The position numbers and the translations under genes were made by a program. The notes under the pieces are model-generated. The model saw nothing but the letters and a program-made list of their open reading frames with translations. It was not told where the DNA came from and did not search any database. Of a stretch of DNA of 64,000 bases, positions 1 through 9,004 are shown piece by piece. Source of the stretch: Zymobacter sp047495495 (lineage in GTDB: Bacteria > Pseudomonadota > Gammaproteobacteria > Pseudomonadales > Halomonadaceae). Every line of letters starts with the position of its first letter. Positions within the stretch are counted from its first letter, which is position 1. The stretch is from NCBI RefSeq assembly GCF_047495495.1, contig NZ_CP179930.1, forward strand, positions 2,914,001-2,978,000. The letters are read 5' to 3'.

Positions 1-973
1 CGCTGATGCGGCCCGTGCCGAAGGTGTTGACGGAGATGGACGTCGGTTCTGCGACACCGATGGCGTAGGAGACCTGGATTTCGCATTTATCCGCCAGACC
101 CGCCGCCACGATGTTCTTCGCGACATAGCGGCCAGCGTAAGCAGCGCTGCGGTCAACCTTAGACGGATCCTTACCGGAGAACGCACCACCACCGTGACGC
201 GCCATACCACCGTAAGTATCAACGATGATCTTGCGGCCAGTCAGACCACAGTCGCCCACCGGGCCACCAATGACGAAGTTGCCGGTCGGGTTGATGTGGA
301 AGCGGGTGTCTTTGGTGATCCATTCTGCCGGCAGTACATCGCGGATAATCAGCTCTTCCACGGCCTGACGCAGTTTTTCCTGAGACACGTTTTCATCATG
401 CTGAGTGGACAGCACGACCGCTTCGACCGCTTCCGGCTCGCCTTTGGCGTTGTAGCGGAAGGTCAGCTGGCTTTTCGCGTCCGGACGCAACCATGGCAGC
501 GTGCCATCCTTGCGCAGCTCGGCCTGACGTTCTACCAGTCGGTGTGCGTAATGGATCGGCGCAGGCATCAGCGAAGAGGTTTCGTTGGTGGCATAGCCGA
601 ACATCAGCCCTTGATCACCGGCACCCTGATCTTCGGGGCGGCTACGGTCGACGCCCTGAGCGATATCGACGCTCTGCTTGCCGATCAGGTTGATGACACC
701 GCACGTTGCGCCGTCGAAACCGACCTGAGACGAGGTATAACCGATATCGAGAATCACGTTACGAACCAAGTCTTCCAGGTCAACCCATGCGCTTGTGGTG
801 ATCTCGCCTGCCACTATCGCCACGCCAGTCTTGACCAGCGTTTCACACGCAACACGTGCCTGCTTGTCACGTGCAATCAAGGCGTCCAGTACCGCGTCAG
901 AAATCTGATCCGCGATCTTGTCGGGATGCCCTTCGGATACAGATTCCGAAGTAAAGAGGTAGGAGTCGCTCAT
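1..973 (-). CDS. metK: S-adenosylmethionine synthetase (methionine adenosyltransferase), 3' part outside the window
   Basis: MetK makes S-adenosylmethionine from methionine and ATP in the cytoplasm. About 324 N-terminal codons are visible. The reverse strand begins MSDSYLFTSESVSEGHPDK, the ATP-binding start of the family. Further in are the conserved stretches GDQGLMFGYA and GGGAFSGKDPSKVDRS. MetK is usually about 380-400 residues, so roughly 60-80 codons lie beyond position 1. The start at 973 has a GAGGG sequence about 11 bases upstream. The gene is divergent from tkt, an arrangement also known in Pseudomonas. The reading frame is open to the window edge. Confidence 0.97.
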   Translation of the reverse strand, partial: MSDSYLFTSESVSEGHPDKIADQISDAVLDALIARDKQARVACETLVKTGVAIVAGEITTSAWVDLEDLVRNVILDIGYTSSQVGFDGATCGVINLIGKQSVDIAQGVDRSRPEDQGAGDQGLMFGYATNETSSLMPAPIHYAHRLVERQAELRKDGTLPWLRPDAKSQLTFRYNAKGEPEAVEAVVLSTQHDENVSQEKLRQAVEELIIRDVLPAEWITKDTRFHINPTGNFVIGGPVGDCGLTGRKIIVDTYGGMARHGGGAFSGKDPSKVDRSAAYAGRYVAKNIVAAGLADKCEIQVSYAIGVAEPTSISVNTFGTGRIS

Positions 974-1329
974 TACGTGTCTACCCTCATAGTTGTTGGC
1001 TCATGAGAGGCCGGGAGGGGGACCTTCCGGTCATGGGGACAGTGTTCGCCAGGATTTTCGCCCCAACTTATTGTGAGCGCTGGTATTACAGACTCTCGCC
1101 AAGACAAGCACCCTGTGTGGCAAGCGAACAGCTTAGCAGTGTACATGGCCTTTACAGACGTGCCTAGCACTGCCGTTAGTGATAGGAATTGCCATCCAGG
1201 CGTGGCGTTTTGTTCGGAATAAGGGTACGTTTTCATGTAGGACGACCCCTCTCATCACGACTGTTATGATGACAGCCTTGTGATTCTTACGCTCAAACGG
1301 TCGCCGACATCTCAGGAGTCTTGAACCTC
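974..1329. promoter_or_regulatory. Divergent metK/tkt intergenic region
   Basis: About 356 bases separate the two divergent starts and must hold both promoters. A TATGAT hexamer at 1265-1270 is a possible -10 box for tkt, but there is no good -35 box 17 bases upstream. On the metK side a short GACC/GGTC hairpin lies in the leader near 1020-1035. I recognise no SAM riboswitch class here. Confidence 0.4.
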
Positions 1330-3321
1330 ATGCCATCCCGACGTCAGCTCGCCAACGCCATAAGGGCGCTGTCCATGGACGCCGTGCAAGCCGCCAATTC
1401 AGGTCACCCAGGTATGCCTATGGGCATGGCCGACATTGCCGAAGTCTTGTGGAATCGTCACATCAAACACAACCCTGCGAATCCGCAGTGGGTTGATCGT
1501 GACCGATTTATTCTGTCCAACGGTCATGGGTCGATGCTGCTTTATTCCGTGCTGCATCTCACCGGCTATGATCTGCCCATGGAAGAACTGCGTCAGTTTA
1601 GGCAGTTGGGGTCCAAAACCCCCGGCCACCCAGAGCACGGTCTGACGGTCGGTATCGAAACGACGACAGGACCACTTGGACAAGGGCTTGCCAACGGTAT
1701 CGGTATGGCCATTGCCGAACGTGCATTGGCCGCAGAATTCAATCGTGACGGTCACGACATCATTGATCACCGTGTCTGGACCTTCGTCGGCGATGGCTGC
1801 CTGATGGAAGGCATCAGCCACGAAGTCTGTTCGCTGGCCGGTACACTCGGCCTCGGCAAGCTGACCGTGTTCTACGATGACAACGGCATTTCCATCGACG
1901 GCGATGTGAAAGGCTGGTTCACCGATGACACCGTCAAGCGCTTCGAGTCCTACAACTGGCACGTGATCGGACCGATCGACGGTCACGACCCTGAAGCCAT
2001 CGACGCGGCCATCGAAGCCGCCAAGGCCGAGACAGAACGCCCGTCACTGATCATCTGCAAGACCGTGATCGGCTTCGGTGCTCCCACCAAAGCAGGCAAG
2101 GAAACCTCCCACGGCGCACCGCTGGGCGAGGAAGAAGTTGCCCGCGCCCGTGAAATTCTGGGTTGGGAACATGCGCCGTTCGAAATTCCCGACGACATCT
2201 ATGCTGCCTGGGATGCCCGTGAGCGTGGTGCATTGCTTCAGGCCGAGCATGATGCTCGCATGGCCGCCTATGCGCGCCAGTATCCTGAAGAAGCCCGCGA
2301 GCTGCAGCGCCGCTACCGTGGCGACCTGCCGGAAGGCTTCGATACGATGGCCGTCGTACGTAACGTACAGGCTCGCGGTGAGAAAATCGCAACCCGCAAG
2401 GCCTCTCAGAACGTACTCGACCTGATCGGCCCAATGATGCCCGAACTGTTCGGCGGTAGCGCCGACCTCGCACCGTCCAACCTTACTAAATGGGAAGGCG
2501 TGAAGGCGATCAGTAAGGACAGTCATGGCGGCGCGTACTTGCACTACGGTGTACGTGAATTCGGTATGGGGGCGATCGCCAACGGTATCGCACTGCACGG
2601 CGGATTCATCCCCTATGACGCCACGTTCCTGGTGTTCATGGAGTACATGTACAACGCACTGCGCATGTCGGCACTGACGCACACCCGCATCGTGCACCTG
2701 TTCACCCACGACTCCATCGGTCTGGGTGAAGATGGCCCAACCCACCAGCCCATCGAACACCTCGAAGCGCTGCGCGCCCTGCCGGGCTTCCATACTTGGC
2801 GCCCAGCCGATGCGGCCGAAACCGCCATGGCATGGATGGAAGCGCTCAAGCACCGCTACGGACCGACTGCGCTGGCCCTGTCCCGCCAGGGACTGCCCAT
2901 GCAGCCGCGTACCGACGAGCAGCTGATGAACATCGCGCGCGGTGGCTACATTCTGCGTGACAGCGAAGGCGAACCTGAACTGATCATCATCGCGACCGGT
3001 TCCGAAGTTGAACTGGCCGTGCGCGCCGCTGCTGAACTGGAAGCCAAGGGCCGCCGCGTCCGCGTCGTGTCCATGCCGTGCACCAGCATGTTTGATGCAC
3101 AGGATGCAGACTACCGTGAACAGGTACTGCCGCGGCATATCACCCAGCGTCTGGCCGTCGAAGCGGCGTCCATCAATGGCTGGTACAAATATGTCGGGCT
3201 GGATGGCCGCATTATTGGCATGACAGCGTACGGCGAATCGGCCAAGCCGGAAGATCTGGCGCGTCTGTTCGGCTTCACCGTCGAGAACGTCGTGAAGGTC
3301 GCTGAAGAGATGCTGTCTTGA
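1330..3321 (+). CDS. tkt: Transketolase
   Basis: Transketolase transfers two-carbon ketol units between sugar phosphates in the non-oxidative pentose phosphate pathway, using thiamine diphosphate and a divalent metal. The 663-residue protein begins MPSRRQLANAIRALSMDAVQ and is full length for the family. The cofactor motif GDGCLMEG sits near residue 157, followed by DDNGISIDG. The catalytic-side stretch HDSIGLGEDGPTHQP is present near residue 465. I chose ATG 1330 over an in-frame TTG at 1321 because AGGAG at 1313-1317 is properly spaced only for the ATG. In related bacteria an epd gene often lies between tkt and pgk; here it is absent. Confidence 0.97.
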   Translation: MPSRRQLANAIRALSMDAVQAANSGHPGMPMGMADIAEVLWNRHIKHNPANPQWVDRDRFILSNGHGSMLLYSVLHLTGYDLPMEELRQFRQLGSKTPGHPEHGLTVGIETTTGPLGQGLANGIGMAIAERALAAEFNRDGHDIIDHRVWTFVGDGCLMEGISHEVCSLAGTLGLGKLTVFYDDNGISIDGDVKGWFTDDTVKRFESYNWHVIGPIDGHDPEAIDAAIEAAKAETERPSLIICKTVIGFGAPTKAGKETSHGAPLGEEEVARAREILGWEHAPFEIPDDIYAAWDARERGALLQAEHDARMAAYARQYPEEARELQRRYRGDLPEGFDTMAVVRNVQARGEKIATRKASQNVLDLIGPMMPELFGGSADLAPSNLTKWEGVKAISKDSHGGAYLHYGVREFGMGAIANGIALHGGFIPYDATFLVFMEYMYNALRMSALTHTRIVHLFTHDSIGLGEDGPTHQPIEHLEALRALPGFHTWRPADAAETAMAWMEALKHRYGPTALALSRQGLPMQPRTDEQLMNIARGGYILRDSEGEPELIIIATGSEVELAVRAAAELEAKGRRVRVVSMPCTSMFDAQDADYREQVLPRHITQRLAVEAASINGWYKYVGLDGRIIGMTAYGESAKPEDLARLFGFTVENVVKVAEEMLS

Positions 3322-3550
3322 GGGAAACGCTCGACACGCGTACCCTTCTGTTGCCCCATCGTTTTTGAGTCAATTTGTAGCAGGTGGGGGTGGGACAGGT
3401 TCCGTATACTGAGCCCACGGTGTGGACGCCCTGACGACGGCGTCCACCAACAAGACAAGCTTCCATTGGCAAGCTGCGGCATCAAGTAGTTGCGGCGACT
3501 TGCCGAAAAACCTTGCTGTTTCCAATCTCATACATGCAGGAGCTATTGCC

Positions 3551-4714
3551 ATGACAGTGCGCAAGATGTCCGAGCTGGACCTCAAAGGAAAACGCGTCCT
3601 GATCCGTGAAGACCTGAACGTTCCGGTCAAAGACGGTCGTGTCACTTCTGACGCGCGTATTCGCGCAAGCCTCAAAACCATCAAAATGGCCCACGACGCT
3701 GGCGCCAAACTGATGCTGATGAGCCACCTGGGCCGCCCGACTGAAGGCGAACCGGATGAAGCTTCTTCCATGGCACCGGTTGCTAACCGCCTGAGCGAAC
3801 TGCTCGGCGTTCAGGTTCGTCTGGAAAAAGACTACCTCGACAAAAAAGTCGAACTGAACGATGGCGACATCGTCCTGTTCGAAAACGTTCGCTTCAACAA
3901 AGGCGAGAAAAAAGACGATGAAGCGCTGGCCAAGAAATACGCTAGCCAGTGTGACATCTTCGTCATGGACGCTTTCGGTACCGCTCACCGCGCCCAAGCT
4001 TCTACTCATGGCGTAGCTCGTTTCGCGCCTGAAGCCGTTGCAGGTCCGCTGCTCGAATCCGAGCTGGACGCTCTGCACAAAGCGCTGGCTGAACCGAAAC
4101 GCCCGATGGTGGCTATCGTTGGTGGTTCCAAAGTATCCACCAAACTGGAAGTGCTGAACGCGCTGTCCGAAAAATGCGACGCCATCATCGTCGGCGGTGG
4201 TATTGCCAACACCTTCATCGCAGCGGCTGGCCACAACGTGGGCAAATCCCTGTACGAAGCTGATCTGGTCGATGCTGCTAAGAACCTGATGGGCAAAGTC
4301 AACATCCCGGTACCGGTCGATGTTGTCGTAGCCAAAGAGTTCTCCGACAAAGCCGAAGCAACTGTCAAAGACGTTGCCGACGTTGCTGATGACGACCTGA
4401 TTCTGGACGTAGGTCCGAAAACGGCCGCTACTTTCGCTGACGCTCTGAAAAGCGCTGGCACCATCCTGTGGAACGGTCCGGTCGGCGTATTCGAAATCGA
4501 CCAGTTCGCAGAAGGTACCAAAGCACTGTCCAAAGCGATTGCAGAAAGCAAAGCGTTCTCCATCGCAGGTGGTGGTGACACGCTGGCCGCTATCGACAAA
4601 TACGGCATTGCAGACCAAGTGTCTTACATTTCTACTGGCGGCGGCGCATTCCTTGAATACGTCGAAGGCAAAGTTCTTCCGGCTGTAAAAGCACTGGAAG
4701 ACGCAGCCAAGTAA
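3551..4714 (+). CDS. pgk: Phosphoglycerate kinase
   Basis: This glycolytic enzyme interconverts 1,3-bisphosphoglycerate plus ADP and 3-phosphoglycerate plus ATP. The 387-residue protein is of normal length. It shows the N-terminal substrate loop LIREDLNVPVKDG, the stretch MSHLGRPTEG, the hinge-side IVGGSKVSTK and the C-terminal nucleotide motif FSIAGGGDTLAA. The ATG at 3551 is preceded by AGGAG at 3537-3541. A longer in-frame extension back to 3422 has no such site and does not resemble the family. Codon use is strongly biased towards a few codons, as in highly expressed genes. The 229 bases between tkt and pgk probably carry its own promoter. Confidence 0.97.
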   Translation: MTVRKMSELDLKGKRVLIREDLNVPVKDGRVTSDARIRASLKTIKMAHDAGAKLMLMSHLGRPTEGEPDEASSMAPVANRLSELLGVQVRLEKDYLDKKVELNDGDIVLFENVRFNKGEKKDDEALAKKYASQCDIFVMDAFGTAHRAQASTHGVARFAPEAVAGPLLESELDALHKALAEPKRPMVAIVGGSKVSTKLEVLNALSEKCDAIIVGGGIANTFIAAAGHNVGKSLYEADLVDAAKNLMGKVNIPVPVDVVVAKEFSDKAEATVKDVADVADDDLILDVGPKTAATFADALKSAGTILWNGPVGVFEIDQFAEGTKALSKAIAESKAFSIAGGGDTLAAIDKYGIADQVSYISTGGGAFLEYVEGKVLPAVKALEDAAK

Positions 4715-4759
4715 TTGCTGCCTAAGGGATTCCAAGCTTGGCTTGGGGTCCCTTGCCCT

Positions 4760-4788
4760 GCTGCCCATCGGCTCTACCGATGGGCAGC
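4760..4788 (+). terminator. Strong hairpin downstream of pgk
   Basis: A 12-bp perfect stem (GCTGCCCATCGG with CCGATGGGCAGC) encloses a 5-base loop about 45 bases after the pgk stop. A weaker imperfect hairpin precedes it at 4727-4753. The T-tract after the main stem is poor, so it may act as an mRNA-end stabiliser as much as a terminator. Confidence 0.5.
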
Positions 4789-4872
4789 TTGCATCGGCAG
4801 GTGATAATTTTGATGTGTCCATGACACAACAGGAATTGCACCTGTGGCGGGGATTCTCTAAAATCGCCGCTC

Positions 4873-4901
4873 TTGACAGCCCGTGTCATTCCCTGTTTGA
4901 G
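4873..4901 (+). promoter_or_regulatory. Possible rpmH promoter
   Basis: A perfect -35 hexamer TTGACA lies at 4873-4878, about 70 bases before rpmH. The hexamer 17 bases downstream (TTTGAG) is a poor -10 box. This is suggestive only. Confidence 0.3.
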
Positions 4902-4948
4902 GGAAGCCGAGCTGACTCGACATCCTTCTACAACAGGAATTCGATCCA

Positions 4949-5083
4949 ATGAAACGTACTTTCCAGCCCAGCGTTCTGAAACGCAAACGTAACCACGGTT
5001 TCCGTGCTCGCATGGCTACCATGCGTGGCCGTCAGGTTCTGGCACGTCGTCGTGCCAAAGGCCGCAAACGCCTGAGCGCCTGA
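4949..5083 (+). CDS. rpmH: 50S ribosomal protein L34
   Basis: L34 is a small basic protein of the large ribosomal subunit. The 44-residue product starts MKRTFQPSVLKRKRNHGFR and ends with a run of Arg and Lys followed by LSA, matching the family end to end. A CAGGA sequence lies 10-14 bases upstream of the ATG. It is followed 11 bases later by rnpA, the near-universal bacterial pair. In many gammaproteobacteria dnaA lies just upstream of rpmH, but here the upstream neighbour is pgk. Confidence 0.97.
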   Translation: MKRTFQPSVLKRKRNHGFRARMATMRGRQVLARRRAKGRKRLSA

Positions 5084-5094
5084 TCATTATCGGC

Positions 5095-5490
5095 ATGGGC
5101 GGTTCGACACCGACCTTCGGTTTTCCGCGTGAACTGCGTATTCTCAGCAGCCGCGAATACCGCCATGTCTTTGACAGTGCGTGCTTCAAGGTGCACGGCA
5201 AGGGTCTTCTGGCCCTGGCCTGCCCCAATGATGTGGGGCACGTACGCGTCGGTCTGGTATTCAGCAAGAAGAATGCACGTCGCGCAGTGGATCGTAATCT
5301 GCTGAAGCGATTGACGCGCGAGTCAATTCGACTGCAGCAGCATCGGCTGCCCGCGGTCGACATAGTCGTTCTGTCTAGACGTGGCGTTCTTGAGCTGGAT
5401 CGCCAGACCCTCGCACGTCAACTGCATGGTATGTGGCGACGTCTTGAAAAGGACGTGAAGCGCGCAGTCGACGCCAAGACTTCTGCCTGA
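5095..5490 (+). CDS. rnpA: Ribonuclease P protein component
   Basis: RnpA is the protein cofactor of RNase P, which removes 5' leaders from pre-tRNAs. The 131-residue basic protein has the family's N-terminal LRILSSREYRHVF and the RNR signature region ARRAVDRNLLKRLTRE near residues 61-76. It is co-oriented with rpmH, 11 bases downstream, and probably co-transcribed and translationally coupled. The usual small downstream gene yidD is missing: the 143 bases before yidC hold no YidD-like frame. Confidence 0.95.
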   Translation: MGGSTPTFGFPRELRILSSREYRHVFDSACFKVHGKGLLALACPNDVGHVRVGLVFSKKNARRAVDRNLLKRLTRESIRLQQHRLPAVDIVVLSRRGVLELDRQTLARQLHGMWRRLEKDVKRAVDAKTSA

Positions 5491-5633
5491 CGGCCCGGTG
5501 CCGACGGGCTTTCTTGCGTTGTGCCCAGCGGAAGCCGCCGGAACAGCGACTGTCTTGATAACCCTCATGGCGTTCGTGCCTGTACGTCAGGCATCACGTT
5601 GATACGACACTCTATTCCACCGAGTTTTCCCTC

Positions 5634-7265
5634 ATGGACGTGAAACGCATCATCCTGCTCATTCCACTGGCGATCGTAGCGTACCTGCTCGTCATCAAGT
5701 GGAACGAGGACACTCCCCAGTCGCAGGCACCTCAAAGTGTCCTGACGGCCACCCAGAGCGATGCCCAGCAGCCTGACGACGTGACACAGGCCCCCGCGAC
5801 CGCCTCCGAACTTCCTGCTGCCGATAACGCCCGCGCGGCCAATTCGTCAGCACTCGTCAGCGTGAACACCGACGTTCTCAACGTTCGGATCAATCCGAAC
5901 GACGGCGCTATCGTGTACGCCGCTCTGCCGCAGCAGAAAGCCCAGCTGCATGGCGAAGAACCGTTCGTGCTGATGTCGACAAGCAGCTCTATGTACTACG
6001 TGGCTCAGTCGAACGTCTTCGTTGATGGCCAGTATCGTCTGACCCTCGCGGCCGACCGCACCGACTACCGCCTTGAAGATGGCCAGAACCAGCTGGTCGT
6101 CGATCTGCACGGCACGCTCAACGGCGTAGACGTCATCAAGCGCTTCACGTTCACTCGTGGTGACTATGCCGTGAAGCAGGACATCCTGCTGAACAACCAG
6201 AACAGCCACGCGGTCGATGCACGCGTCGTCAACGAGCTGGTCCGCGACCAGAGCGCCGATCCGACCAGTTCCAGCAAAGGCATTGGCGGCATCCACTCCT
6301 ATCTGGGTGCTATCTTCTCGTCTCCTAATGCACGTGCGCAGAAAGTCAGCCTGAGCAACATCAAGGATGGCAAATTCGGCGGCATCACGTCAGCCGAAGG
6401 CTGGGCGGCTATGAGCCAGCACTACTTCTTGGCCGCACTGGTTCCGCAGGCGCAGGACGTCGTGACCTACAAAGCGTCGATGGACTCTCGCCAACGCGCT
6501 CACGTCAGCTACGAAACGCCGGATGCGACCATCCAAGCGGGCCAGCAGCTCGACCTTTCTGCCCAGATCTACATGGGACCGAAAGAGAAGGCACAGCTCG
6601 AAAAGGTCTCCCCTTACCTGTCGAAGACCATCGACTACGGCTGGCTGTGGTTCCTCGCCTCTCCGCTGTTCTGGCTGCTGACCAAGATCCACAGCGTCAT
6701 CGGCAACTGGGGCTGGTCCATCGTGCTGCTGACCTGCGTGGTCAAGGCGATCCTGCTGCCGCTGTCTGCGAAAGCGTACCGTTCCATGGCCAAGATGCGT
6801 AAGCTCGGTCCGGAAATGGCGCGCATCAAAGAACAGTACGGCAACGAGCGTCAGCAGATGTCCCAGAAGATGATGGAGTTCTACCAGAAAGAGAAGATCA
6901 ACCCGCTGGGTGGGTGTCTCCCGATGGTCATCCAGATGCCGGTCTTCTTGGCGCTGTACTGGATGCTTTCCGAGTCCATCGAACTGCGTCATGCACCGTT
7001 CATGCTGTGGATCCATGACCTCTCGGCACAGGACCCGTACTTCATCCTGCCGATCATCATGGGGATCTCCATGTTCCTGCAACAGATGCTGAACCCGGCA
7101 CCGCCGGACCCGATGCAGGCCAAGGTGATGCGCATGCTGCCGGTCATCTTTACCTTCTTCTTCCTGTGGTTCCCGGCAGGTCTGGTCATCTACTGGATCA
7201 CCAACAACCTGTTGTCGATTGCCCAGCAGTACTTCATCACGAAGCAGATCGAGAGCAAGCTCTGA
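5634..7265 (+). CDS. yidC: Membrane protein insertase YidC
   Basis: YidC inserts and folds inner-membrane proteins, alone or with SecYEG. The 543-residue protein has the Gram-negative layout. An N-terminal membrane anchor (IILLIPLAIVAYLLVIKW) is followed by a Gln/Pro/Ala-rich linker. A large periplasmic domain spans about residues 55-330. Five C-terminal membrane segments begin near residue 345 and include MVIQMPVFLALYWML. The cytoplasmic loop after the first C-terminal segment carries the conserved MRKLGPEMARIKEQYG. It lies between rnpA and mnmE as in most relatives. Confidence 0.97.
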   Translation: MDVKRIILLIPLAIVAYLLVIKWNEDTPQSQAPQSVLTATQSDAQQPDDVTQAPATASELPAADNARAANSSALVSVNTDVLNVRINPNDGAIVYAALPQQKAQLHGEEPFVLMSTSSSMYYVAQSNVFVDGQYRLTLAADRTDYRLEDGQNQLVVDLHGTLNGVDVIKRFTFTRGDYAVKQDILLNNQNSHAVDARVVNELVRDQSADPTSSSKGIGGIHSYLGAIFSSPNARAQKVSLSNIKDGKFGGITSAEGWAAMSQHYFLAALVPQAQDVVTYKASMDSRQRAHVSYETPDATIQAGQQLDLSAQIYMGPKEKAQLEKVSPYLSKTIDYGWLWFLASPLFWLLTKIHSVIGNWGWSIVLLTCVVKAILLPLSAKAYRSMAKMRKLGPEMARIKEQYGNERQQMSQKMMEFYQKEKINPLGGCLPMVIQMPVFLALYWMLSESIELRHAPFMLWIHDLSAQDPYFILPIIMGISMFLQQMLNPAPPDPMQAKVMRMLPVIFTFFFLWFPAGLVIYWITNNLLSIAQQYFITKQIESKL

Positions 7266-7293
7266 TCTGACCGACTGCAAGCATGAAGACCTT

Positions 7294-7319
7294 CGGCCCT
7301 GCATTCGCGTGCGGGGCCG
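7294..7319 (+). terminator. GC-rich hairpin after yidC
   Basis: CGGCCCTGCA at 7294-7303 pairs, with one mismatch, with TGCGGGGCCG at 7310-7319. The following TTGTCG is a weak T-tract, so this may be a partial terminator between yidC and mnmE. Confidence 0.4.
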
Positions 7320-7403
7320 TTGTCGTCTGTGGCAACATGTTCACTCATTTCTGGCGCTGGCCCACTGCGGGCGAGCGCTTCGCTTCACGACGGGATTTCT
7401 TCC

Positions 7404-8780
7404 ATGGCTGCCTTCGACAACTTGTCCAACGACACCATCACAGCACTGGCAACGGCTCCGGGACGCGGCGGCGTCGGCATCGTACGCGTCTCTGGGCCTC
7501 GTGCAGGCGAGATCGCGGAAAAGATGCTGGGGTTCTCCCCCCGCCCCCGCCACGCCCATCACACGCCGTTTCTGAGCGATGACGGGCAAGTGCTGGATGA
7601 AGGCATCGCGCTATACTTCCCCGGCCCTAATTCGTTCACGGGCGAAGACGTGTTCGAACTGCAAGGCCACGGCGGTCCGGTCATCATGGACTGGTTGATT
7701 GAATGCACCCTGCGCCTTGGCGCACGGCTCGCCAATCCCGGCGAGTTCTCCGAACGCGCCTTCCTCAACGACAAACTCGATCTGGCCCAGGCCGAAGCCA
7801 TCAGCGACCTGATCGAAGCCAGCTCGCGCGCGGCAGCCAGCAATGCCATGCGCTCACTGCAAGGCGAGTTCTCAAAGCGCGTGACCGCGCTGGTACAGGA
7901 GCTGATCGGCCTGCGCACTTATGTCGAAGCCGCGATCGACTTCCCCGAAGAAGAAGTCGACTTTCTGGCCGACGGCGAAGTGGCGGCACGGCTGGCGGCC
8001 GTACAAGCCAACCTCGCCAACGTGAAGGCCTCCGCCGCACAGGGCGCACTGATGCGCGACGGTATGAGCGTCGTCATCGCTGGTCGCCCTAACGCGGGCA
8101 AATCAAGCCTGCTGAACGTACTGACTGAACGCGATAGTGCCATCGTCACCGATATCGCTGGCACCACCCGCGACGTGCTGCGCGAGCATATCCACCTTGA
8201 TGGCATGCCGCTGCACGTGATCGACACCGCAGGACTGCGCGACACCCCCGATGCCGTCGAACAGATCGGCGTTCAGCGCGCGTGGAGCGAAATCGAAAAG
8301 GCCGACCGCGTACTGTTAATGGTCGACGCCCGCGATACTGCCGAGCTTGAGCCGATGAAGATCTGGCCCGAGTTTGTCTCGCGCCTGCCCGACCCCAGCC
8401 GCTTGACGCTAGTGCGCAACAAGGTCGACCTGACCAGCGAAGGCACGGATGCTGATTTATCCACAACCCCTCCGGTGATTCGTATTTCCGCCGCCACGCA
8501 AGCCGGTGTGGATAACTTGAAGCAGCACCTCAAAGACGTGATGGGACTGGACAGCACCGCCGAAGGACTGTTCTCCGCCCGCCGCCGCCATCTGGACGCA
8601 CTCGCACGCGCCGAGGAAGCGCTAGAGAACGGCGCAGCACAGCTGCATGGCGCGATGGCAGGGGAACTGCTGGCAGAAGATTTGCGCGCGGCACAGCAGG
8701 CACTGGGCGAGATTACGGGCGAGTTCACTGCCGATGATTTGTTAGGTGAGATTTTTGGGAGTTTTTGTATTGGGAAGTGA
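7404..8780 (+). CDS. mnmE: tRNA uridine-5-carboxymethylaminomethyl modification GTPase
   Basis: With MnmG, MnmE modifies the wobble uridine of tRNAs reading split codon boxes. The 458-residue protein has an N-terminal tetrahydrofolate-binding domain (TALATAPGRGGVGIVRVSG), a helical middle, an inserted G domain with P-loop GRPNAGKSS and NKVD, and the invariant C-terminal CIGK. I start it at ATG 7404 (MAAFDNLSNDTI), the family start, not at an upstream in-frame codon. Codons up to about 8730 are GC-rich. The last 15 or so switch to TTG, TTA, TTT, TGT, ATT and AGT. This fits replacement of the 3' end by an inserted element. mnmG does not follow. Confidence 0.96.
   Translation: MAAFDNLSNDTITALATAPGRGGVGIVRVSGPRAGEIAEKMLGFSPRPRHAHHTPFLSDDGQVLDEGIALYFPGPNSFTGEDVFELQGHGGPVIMDWLIECTLRLGARLANPGEFSERAFLNDKLDLAQAEAISDLIEASSRAAASNAMRSLQGEFSKRVTALVQELIGLRTYVEAAIDFPEEEVDFLADGEVAARLAAVQANLANVKASAAQGALMRDGMSVVIAGRPNAGKSSLLNVLTERDSAIVTDIAGTTRDVLREHIHLDGMPLHVIDTAGLRDTPDAVEQIGVQRAWSEIEKADRVLLMVDARDTAELEPMKIWPEFVSRLPDPSRLTLVRNKVDLTSEGTDADLSTTPPVIRISAATQAGVDNLKQHLKDVMGLDSTAEGLFSARRRHLDALARAEEALENGAAQLHGAMAGELLAEDLRAAQQALGEITGEFTADDLLGEIFGSFCIGK
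8763..8780 (+). other. Candidate island attachment site at the mnmE 3' end
   Basis: The last 18 bases of mnmE read TTTTGTATTGGGAAGTGA. From memory, the attB used by SGI1-type elements at the 3' end of thdF/trmE (mnmE) is TTCTGTATTGGGAAGTAA, so 16 of 18 positions agree. Accessory genes begin immediately after it. Part of the match is forced by the conserved CIGK ending. No integrase gene and no convincing second copy were found. Confidence 0.4.
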
Positions 8781-9004
8781 AGTAAGACCTCACTGTTGCA
8801 CACTCTGAGTTGATGGCGAATTAAGAACTAACTTCGCCACAACATAATACTCAGGTGCTCAGCTAGCCAAACATCATGCTTACTGGTCAACGGGCACAGA
8901 TATCAAAATATCCTGTTAACGCATCAGGAAAAGCAACAATCCATTTTTTTAGTTCACGCCCTATGCTTGAACTAAGCCAGATAAATTGAGATAGGAATAA
9001 CGCT
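8781..9004 (+). promoter_or_regulatory. hsdM upstream region with perfect inverted repeat
   Basis: This AT-rich spacer between mnmE and hsdM contains a 6-bp hairpin at 8815-8838 (GGCGAA/TTCGCC). It also has a perfect 8-bp inverted repeat, TTAGTTCA at 8949-8956 and TGAACTAA at 8968-8975, with an 11-base spacer. The repeat ends 29 bases before the hsdM ATG. It could be an operator or an mRNA hairpin controlling the restriction operon. AGGAA at 8993-8997 is the hsdM ribosome binding site. Confidence 0.45.

Noticed and set aside
3482..4822. Long minus-strand open frame antisense to pgk (446 codons)
   Set aside because: The plus strand encodes a full, well-conserved phosphoglycerate kinase. The antisense frame is a by-product of codon bias and shows no family features or ribosome site.
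8457..8465. DnaA-box-like TTATCCACA
   Set aside because: A single copy inside the mnmE coding sequence with no cluster of boxes nearby; not evidence for an origin.
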